From: Oscillospiraceae bacterium
Lineage (GTDB): Bacteria > Bacillota > Clostridia > Oscillospirales > Oscillospiraceae
Assembly: GCA_910575265.1 (NCBI GenBank)
Contig: CAJTEA010000001.1
Span: 310,001 to 374,000, forward strand
DNA length: 64,000 nt
Direction of reading: 5' to 3'
Each line of letters starts with the position of its first letter. Position 1 is the stretch's first letter. Below are positions 58,928-64,000 of the stretch, piece by piece. The notes beneath the pieces are model-generated. The model searched no databases and was not told where the DNA came from. It was given only the letters and a program-made list of their open reading frames with translations. Both the position numbers and the translations under genes were made by a program.

Positions 58928-61900
58928 ATGAGAAACCTGAAGCGGGCTCTCAGCCTGACCCTGGCTTCCGTGATGCTGCTTGGCATGATGGTCGTGGGTT
59001 CCAGCGCCGCGAGCTACCCCGACGTTGACGACAACGACAACGTCGAGGCTATTGAGGTTCTGCAGGCCGTGCAGGTCATGCGGGGTGACGACAAGGGCAA
59101 CTTTAACCCTGACAGTCCCGTGACCCGGGCGGAGATGGCCGTGGTTATGGCCCTGCTGCTGGACCTGGACTACCAGTACTATGAGGCCAGCTGTCCCTTT
59201 AACGATGTGGCGGCCTGGGCCCGGCCCTATGTGGGCGCGTGCTACGCCAACGGCATCGTGTCCGGCTACAGCGCCGCCACCTACGGCTCCAACGACGGCG
59301 TGACCCCCGTGCAGGCCGCGTCCATGATGATGCGCGCGCTGGGCTACTTCAAGTATGCCAGCGACTACGCTGACGGCTTTGAGACCGCCACCGTGCGTCA
59401 GGGCACCCGGATCGGCATCTTCAACGACGTGGGTTCCAGCGCGAATGTCGCCATGACCCGGAACCAGGTGGCCCAGATGGCCCTGAACGCCCTGGAGTGC
59501 ACCATGGTGGACGCCGAGCAGAGCATCCCCAACATCTCCGTGGGCTCCGGCGACACCGCCGTGAACATCGAGGGCCGGGTGAACTACGTTGTCCGCACCA
59601 GCAGCGACGCCAAGGTTGCCGCCGCCATCAGCGCGGCTGAGACCGAAGGCACCGGCACCAACGGCGTGAGCGGCTACACCATCGAGCTGGGCGAGCAGCT
59701 GTACAACGGTGATCTGCGGAAGGAGTCCTTCGAGAACGGCAACGGAATCTATGATGTGTTTGGTTCTCCTGCTGTCCGCTGGACCTACAAGAACACTGAG
59801 ATCGGCACCTACGCAGATGAAGCTGACGCTACCTACACCGCCGAGGTCAAGAGCAAGGACATCTACAAGGACCTGGGCCTGAGCGGCACGGTTGACACCT
59901 ACCTCGTCATTATTGAGGACGGCGTTACCTATACCGCACCTGACGAGGACCACAACGTTACCGAGATCGCCCGGAACAGCGACAAGAAGCTGGGCGGCAA
60001 CGGCACCCTGGTCAAGGCCTACAAGTGCGTGGCGATTGACAGAAGTGGAGCGAGCCATGACGCGGTTATCATCAGCGTGGTCAACACCTATCTGGCTCAG
60101 GTAGACGGCGCTTACAACTCTGACGAGGGCGAGCTGGATCTGGACGTGCTCAGCACCAACGCTCCCTCTGTGGAGAGCACTCTGGAGGACGAGGACTTTG
60201 GCGGCCTGAACAACTTCAGCGACGCTGAGTATGTTCTGGTCACCGTAGGCGCCACTGACGCCACCGACCCTAGCACCCAGGAGATCATGACCATCGCCTC
60301 CGCCGAGGTCATGACCGGCGAGGTTGACAAGTACACCAAGGGCGAGAACGTCACGGTGGACGGCACCTCCTACAAGTACAACAAGGGTTCCTTCTACAAC
60401 AACGACGACGGTGCCGCTCTGGCTGACATTGAGTACGAGGTCGGCAAGGAGTCCAAGTTCGTTCTGGATTCCTACGGCTACATCATCGGCCTGGACGAGG
60501 TCAACGGCGCGAACTCCTATGTCTACATCGACGAGTTTGCCGCCGAAGGCAAGTACAACCGGAACGAGACCTTCTACGCTGACGCCTACTTCACCGACGG
60601 CACCGTCGAGGACATCACCCTGAACAAGATCGACAATAAGGAAGTCACAGGGTTTGATGGCGGCGCGGACAAAGGCACTACGATCAAGATTGAGGGCGGC
60701 ACGGCCGACGCCGGCTGGTACAAGTACACCACCACCAACAAGGGCGAGTACAACCTGACCTCCATCGCAGCCGGGGATAAGGCGGGCGGCTCCGCCATTA
60801 CCTCCACCAACACCAAGGTCGTCGAGAACGGCGAGACCAAGGTGATTTATGACACTGCCGGCAGCTTCCTGCGCGGCAACAACTCCACCTCCTTCATCAT
60901 CCGTGACGGAAAGGACGTGTACGCCTACACCGGCATCAAGGAAGTCGGCACCGTGACCACCAAGGCCAGCGCGACTCCCGACACCGTGGTGAGCGCCGTC
61001 AAGGACGGCAACTACGCCTCTTATGTCTTTGTGGACGTGGGCAACGGCGAGCTGAAGGGCGCCAGCAAGGCCAGCGGCGATGCCATCTTCATCCTGAGCA
61101 CCACCTATCAGACCAACAAGGACCGGGACGGCGAGTACTACACCTACGACGCCATCCTGAACGGCCGGAAGATCGCCAAGGACGCGAGCAACGCCGTTCG
61201 GACCGACGACACCGCCATCTTCGGCGAGGTCGGCCTGTACACTGAGGTCTACTACGACGACAACGGCATGGTGACCGACGCTGATCTGGTCGCTACTACC
61301 CTGACCGACGACGATTACGGCGTTAAGAAGGATCTGGACGGCGTGTCCATCACCCAGAAGGGTCAGACCCTGATCTTCGGCAGCAGCGCTGACAGCGTGT
61401 ATCTGGACGGCTTCATCCGCCTGATCGAGGGCACCGACGTGACCAACGTCACCGCCAACAACCTGGCCCGCCGGTTCAACAATAGCAACTTCACCGGCAA
61501 CGTCTGGGCCACCTTCAAGGACGGCAACGCCACCGGCGTGTACGTTGAGGTTCTTGATGAGGTCGGCGGGGGAGAGATTCCCGTTAATGTCGCTGCCGAC
61601 GTGAATACCGCGCTGGAGGCCGCCGGCGTTGAGATGTCGGCTCCGGAGCAGACCGACGGCGAGGACGCCATCCAGCTCCAGCTCACCGGCATGACCGAGG
61701 GCGATGTCGCCAAGGTTGGCTATAGTACCGGCGCCGCCGCTCGTGTTGGCACTGAGTATGTGCTGTCCACCAAGGCTGACGCTCAGGGCAAGGCTACTGT
61801 GACCATTCCCGCTGTTGGCGCTGTCTCTGAGGTGAACATTGTCAGCTTCGAGATCACCACTGTGTACGACGTGACCGGCATTACCACTGAGACTGCCGTT

Positions 61901-62815
61901 ACCGGCACCTCCAACGAGAACACCTTCACTATCACCGCCAACCCGACCTATGGCGAGAGCGGTACTACCATCACCCTGACCGCCACGCTGGCCAAGGCTG
62001 TTCCTGCCGAAAAGAAGGTTACTGTGACCTTCACCACTCCCGCCGACAAGACCATTGAGATCGCCGCCGGCGAGACCGAGGGCGAGGTTACCTTCAGTCT
62101 GGCTTCCGCAGATGTCGAGGTCGCCGCTACCGCCGCTGAGGCTGCCGCCGAAGGCGGGAGCGATCCTGCCGAAGCTACTGCCGCTACCTACGTCGTTGAC
62201 AGCCCCGCTCAGGCCTCCACTGCTCCCGGCGCCGAGGACCTGGTCACCGTAACCATCGGCGGCAAGGCTTACGACGTAGCCAAGGATGGCAACGACAGTG
62301 TTACGAGTCAGATTGCGGCATGGGTCGCAGCTTTCAACGCCGACGAGGAGAAGCCCGCTGACTGGACCGCTGCGGCTGGAACCGAGGCCAATGTTGGGAA
62401 GGTCGTTCTCACCTATGGCGGGAACGACAGCATTACGGAGGCTCCTGCTGACTTCCCCGTCACCGGTGATTTTGATGACACCGATACCGTAACCATTACA
62501 ACCGCTGAACTGAGCGCTGCTTCTACCACCTACAAGAGCAGCAAGCTCTCTGTGACCATCGGCGGCAAGGCCCTTGAGATTGATGCCACCAAGACCGAGC
62601 TGGCTGACCAGATCGCCGCTTGGATTGAGGCTTTCAATGGGGCTAACAGCAGCAACGCCACCGCTGCCGCTGGGACTGGCGACAACGCCGATAAGGTCGT
62701 TTTCACCGCTGCTACTGAGGGTTCCTCTGTTACAGAGAGTCTCTTCACGAGCACTCTCGGCCTGTCCGGCGGCACCTTTACCGCTGGGACCGACGCTGAG
62801 GGAGAAGGCGCTTAA
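58928..62815 (+). CDS. large SLH-domain S-layer-like surface protein, paralogue
   Basis: A 1295-residue exported protein. Signal peptide (to about 27) and three SLH domains (VTRAEMAVVMA; VTPVQAASMMMRAL; MTRNQVAQMALNAL), nearly the same as the protein at 34252. The middle shares segments such as GEQLYNGDLR and VYIDEF-type strands. The C-terminus has two tandem domains of about 85 residues (VTIGGKAYDVAKDGN... from about 1105 and VTIGGKALEIDATKT... from about 1206), each with an AAWxxAFN helix. Acidic, no cysteine cluster. Probably wall-anchored via pyruvylated polymer. Confidence 0.9.
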   Translation: MRNLKRALSLTLASVMLLGMMVVGSSAASYPDVDDNDNVEAIEVLQAVQVMRGDDKGNFNPDSPVTRAEMAVVMALLLDLDYQYYEASCPFNDVAAWARPYVGACYANGIVSGYSAATYGSNDGVTPVQAASMMMRALGYFKYASDYADGFETATVRQGTRIGIFNDVGSSANVAMTRNQVAQMALNALECTMVDAEQSIPNISVGSGDTAVNIEGRVNYVVRTSSDAKVAAAISAAETEGTGTNGVSGYTIELGEQLYNGDLRKESFENGNGIYDVFGSPAVRWTYKNTEIGTYADEADATYTAEVKSKDIYKDLGLSGTVDTYLVIIEDGVTYTAPDEDHNVTEIARNSDKKLGGNGTLVKAYKCVAIDRSGASHDAVIISVVNTYLAQVDGAYNSDEGELDLDVLSTNAPSVESTLEDEDFGGLNNFSDAEYVLVTVGATDATDPSTQEIMTIASAEVMTGEVDKYTKGENVTVDGTSYKYNKGSFYNNDDGAALADIEYEVGKESKFVLDSYGYIIGLDEVNGANSYVYIDEFAAEGKYNRNETFYADAYFTDGTVEDITLNKIDNKEVTGFDGGADKGTTIKIEGGTADAGWYKYTTTNKGEYNLTSIAAGDKAGGSAITSTNTKVVENGETKVIYDTAGSFLRGNNSTSFIIRDGKDVYAYTGIKEVGTVTTKASATPDTVVSAVKDGNYASYVFVDVGNGELKGASKASGDAIFILSTTYQTNKDRDGEYYTYDAILNGRKIAKDASNAVRTDDTAIFGEVGLYTEVYYDDNGMVTDADLVATTLTDDDYGVKKDLDGVSITQKGQTLIFGSSADSVYLDGFIRLIEGTDVTNVTANNLARRFNNSNFTGNVWATFKDGNATGVYVEVLDEVGGGEIPVNVAADVNTALEAAGVEMSAPEQTDGEDAIQLQLTGMTEGDVAKVGYSTGAAARVGTEYVLSTKADAQGKATVTIPAVGAVSEVNIVSFEITTVYDVTGITTETAVTGTSNENTFTITANPTYGESGTTITLTATLAKAVPAEKKVTVTFTTPADKTIEIAAGETEGEVTFSLASADVEVAATAAEAAAEGGSDPAEATAATYVVDSPAQASTAPGAEDLVTVTIGGKAYDVAKDGNDSVTSQIAAWVAAFNADEEKPADWTAAAGTEANVGKVVLTYGGNDSITEAPADFPVTGDFDDTDTVTITTAELSAASTTYKSSKLSVTIGGKALEIDATKTELADQIAAWIEAFNGANSSNATAAAGTGDNADKVVFTAATEGSSVTESLFTSTLGLSGGTFTAGTDAEGEGA

Positions 62816-62849
62816 TTAAACTCAACTCCGGTTTTGGAAAAAACCAGTG

Positions 62850-62882
62850 AACCCCCCGGGCATTTGCCCGGGGGTTCCTTTT
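62850..62882. terminator. terminator between SLH gene 2 and the convergent tail-fibre-like gene
   Basis: CCCCCGGGC (62853-62861) pairs with GCCCGGGGG (62866-62874); TTCCTTTT follows. Same position and style as the one after SLH gene 1. Confidence 0.85.
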
Positions 62883-62884
62883 AC

Positions 62885-63424
62885 TCATCCAAAGACCACA
62901 TAATAATAAGTGTTGTCCTCCATATTGTTCCACTGGCCCGTGTTGGCCACGGTGCCGGGTACCCAGGACAGGCCGGTGTTCGTCCAGGTGATGGTGCCGT
63001 AGCGGGTGTTGTCGCTGATGAAAACAATCCGGTCGCTGGGCCGCACGGCGAAGCCAAGCCGCCCGCTCATGATAATCAGCGCCTTGGGCGGAAAGCTGGT
63101 TTTGAGGGACACCGGCGCGACACCCGTGCCCACGTAGCTGCCCAGCTCGACGCGGCAGTTGCCCTTGCTGTTCACCGTGGTTTGCAGGGCGTTCAGCGCC
63201 GACTGGCTCGCCTTGCCGTTCACCGTGGTCTGGAGCGCCGTCAAAGCGGACCGCTCCGCCTTCTTCGCCACCGCCGCTTGCAGGGCGGTCACCGCCGAGG
63301 CCTCCGCCTTCTCCGCCAGCGCCGCGTCAACCTTCGCGTTGTCGGCGTTGAAATCCTCCATCACCACCTTGTCCGTCCGCTCCCACTGGTTCAGCCCATA
63401 GTTTTTCGTCTGATCGCTTGCCAT
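62885..63424 (-). CDS. tail-fibre-like protein, copy B
   Basis: A 179-residue protein. N-terminus MASDQTKNYGLNQWERTDKV then MEDFNADNAKVDAAL as in copy A. The stalk has three tandem units of about 17 residues (SAVTALQAAVAKKAE; SALTALQTTVNGKAS; SALNALQTTVNSKG), a trimeric coiled-coil-like pattern. KGNCRVELGSYVGTG leads into a tip unlike copy A. No signal peptide. AAGGAGG before ATG. Confidence 0.7.
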   Translation of the reverse strand: MASDQTKNYGLNQWERTDKVVMEDFNADNAKVDAALAEKAEASAVTALQAAVAKKAERSALTALQTTVNGKASQSALNALQTTVNSKGNCRVELGSYVGTGVAPVSLKTSFPPKALIIMSGRLGFAVRPSDRIVFISDNTRYGTITWTNTGLSWVPGTVANTGQWNNMEDNTYYYVVFG

Positions 63425-63507
63425 GAGAATTCCTCCTTAAAACCTTGTGGAGCGAGAAAAAGGCCCCCTTGCCAAAGGAGGTCTATTCGCTCCTCTGTAA
63501 GTACGAG

Positions 63508-63547
63508 AAAAACGTCCCGGAGTGGGACGTTTGTATACATTTATTGG
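63508..63547 (-). promoter_or_regulatory. shared upstream element of tail-fibre-like genes, copy B
   Basis: Gene sense AATAAATGTAT, two bases, then AAACGTCCC-ACTCC-GGGACGTTT, a perfect 9-bp hairpin (63510-63518/63524-63532). Confidence 0.65.
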
Positions 63548-63576
63548 AAATGAAGGGACGCCGCTTCTCTTTGCTT

Positions 63577-63614
63577 CCAGTAAATGTATGAAAACGTCTC
63601 ACTTTGGAGGATTT
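63577..63614 (+). promoter_or_regulatory. shared upstream element of tail-fibre-like genes, copy C
   Basis: AGTAAATGTAT, three bases, AACGTCTCACTTTGGAGG. Faces the opposite way to copy B, 29 bp from it. Confidence 0.6.
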
Positions 63615-63665
63615 CCCGGGAATTATGGAGGGGCGGGAACGCCCCGGGTGAAAGGAGGAATTTTT

Positions 63666-64000
63666 ATGGCAAGCGATCACACACCCAACTACGCGCTCAG
63701 TCAGTGGGCGCCATCCGACAAGGTAGCGATGGAGGACTTCAACGCGGACAACGCCAAAATCGACGCGGCGTTGGCGGCGCTGGAGAGCGGCAAGGCAGAG
63801 GCCGCGTCTTTGGCGGCCCTGCGAGCGGTCGTCGCCGGAAAGGGCAGCTGCCAGGTCGTGACTGGACAGTACACCGGATACGGCCAGTACGGCCAATCCA
63901 ACCCCAATTCGCTGACCTTCGAGAAGCCGCCGGTGCTGGTGCTCGTGTCCGGGACCAACACCCTGGTCATGGCCCGGGGAGGCTCCCGCGGGTATGTTCT
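63666..64000 (+). CDS. tail-fibre-like protein, copy C (partial, runs off the window)
   Basis: At least 111 residues. MASDHTPNYALSQWAPSDKV then MEDFNADNAKIDAAL; a short stalk (AALESGKAEAASLAALRAVV); KGSCQVVTGQYTGYGQYG; then a tip beginning like copy A (NSLTFEKPPVLVLVSG against SRLTFPGRPLLVLIADG). AAAGGAGG precedes ATG. Divergent from copy B. Confidence 0.7.
   Translation, partial: MASDHTPNYALSQWAPSDKVAMEDFNADNAKIDAALAALESGKAEAASLAALRAVVAGKGSCQVVTGQYTGYGQYGQSNPNSLTFEKPPVLVLVSGTNTLVMARGGSRGYV

Noticed and set aside
58850-60058. Long minus-strand open frame opposite the second SLH gene
   Set aside because: Same cause; its text mirrors the first antisense frame because the sense genes are paralogues.
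62885-64000. Diversity-generating retroelement acting on the fibre-like tips
   Set aside because: No reverse transcriptase, template repeat or adenine-biased variable repeat was found in the window.
1-64000. tRNA or rRNA genes
   Set aside because: No cloverleaf-like sequence with a GGTTCGA-type arm or rRNA-like stretch was noticed in the gaps; a tRNAscan or Rfam run would settle it.

Overview
This window looks like chromosomal DNA from a GC-rich, anaerobic gut member of the Bacillota (Clostridia, Oscillospiraceae; close to Flavonifractor, Lawsonibacter or Pseudoflavonifractor). The reasons are Shine-Dalgarno starts throughout, SLH-domain cell-surface proteins together with a CsaB-type pyruvyl transferase, oxygen-sensitive enzymes (NrdD/NrdG, a two-subunit class I fumarase, rubrerythrin), the DUF1934-argS gene pair, a CIRCE element and YtrA-type regulation. 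The genus is inferred, not proven.

Layout. 1-5.4 kb: DUF4330 protein, a glycosyltransferase-CsaB fusion and a zinc/manganese ABC transporter in one coupled operon. 5.4-13.6 kb: a decayed small locus, a conserved hypothetical gene, DUF1934-argS, a membrane protein, a CoA-type Nudix hydrolase, a GntR(YtrA)-ABC operon with a clear operator, and pyruvate kinase. 13.7-16.1 kb: accessory island with a complete but frameshifted IS1595-type element (986 bp, 8-bp target duplication), an AT-rich secreted-protein gene and a zinc-ribbon membrane protein. 16.1-24 kb: metG, mnmA, two membrane proteins, and nrdD-(YcxB-like)-nrdG behind paired NrdR boxes. 24-27.5 kb: a Crp/Fnr regulator leading a nitrate/taurine/thiamine-type ABC operon, with a perfect operator at its promoter. 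27.6-33.8 kb: one long minus-strand operon in which a two-subunit fumarase is interleaved with unrecognised or immunity-like genes (one TPR+SUFU+DUF2185) and a rubrerythrin.

33.9-39.8 kb and 58.5-63.6 kb are two copies of one architecture: a conserved 350-400 bp leader carrying GTCTACC direct repeats and a terminator-like hairpin, a giant SLH surface protein, a terminator, and a convergent small gene for a tail-fibre-like protein (conserved N-terminus, coiled-coil stalk, variable tip). A third tail-fibre-like gene runs off the right edge, and all three share an upstream element. A third, decayed leader lies at 55.98 kb and opens a 2.5-kb gene graveyard (remnants of a beta-galactosidase, an agr-like two-component system, a SUKH-like protein and an HTH protein). 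An SLH-GH25 lysozyme is at 42.7 kb. CsaB at the left edge would pyruvylate the wall polymer that all these SLH proteins bind, so the window holds both an anchoring enzyme and several anchored proteins.

40-55.9 kb otherwise holds HMG-CoA-lyase-like and ABC-F proteins, two membrane-linked XRE regulators with a shared motif, a PTS EIIC-like permease, DUF1846, a four-gene MerR membrane operon whose products share a C-terminal tail motif, TrmO, a CBS protein, an M16 peptidase and htpG under CIRCE. I saw no rRNA, tRNA or CRISPR array.
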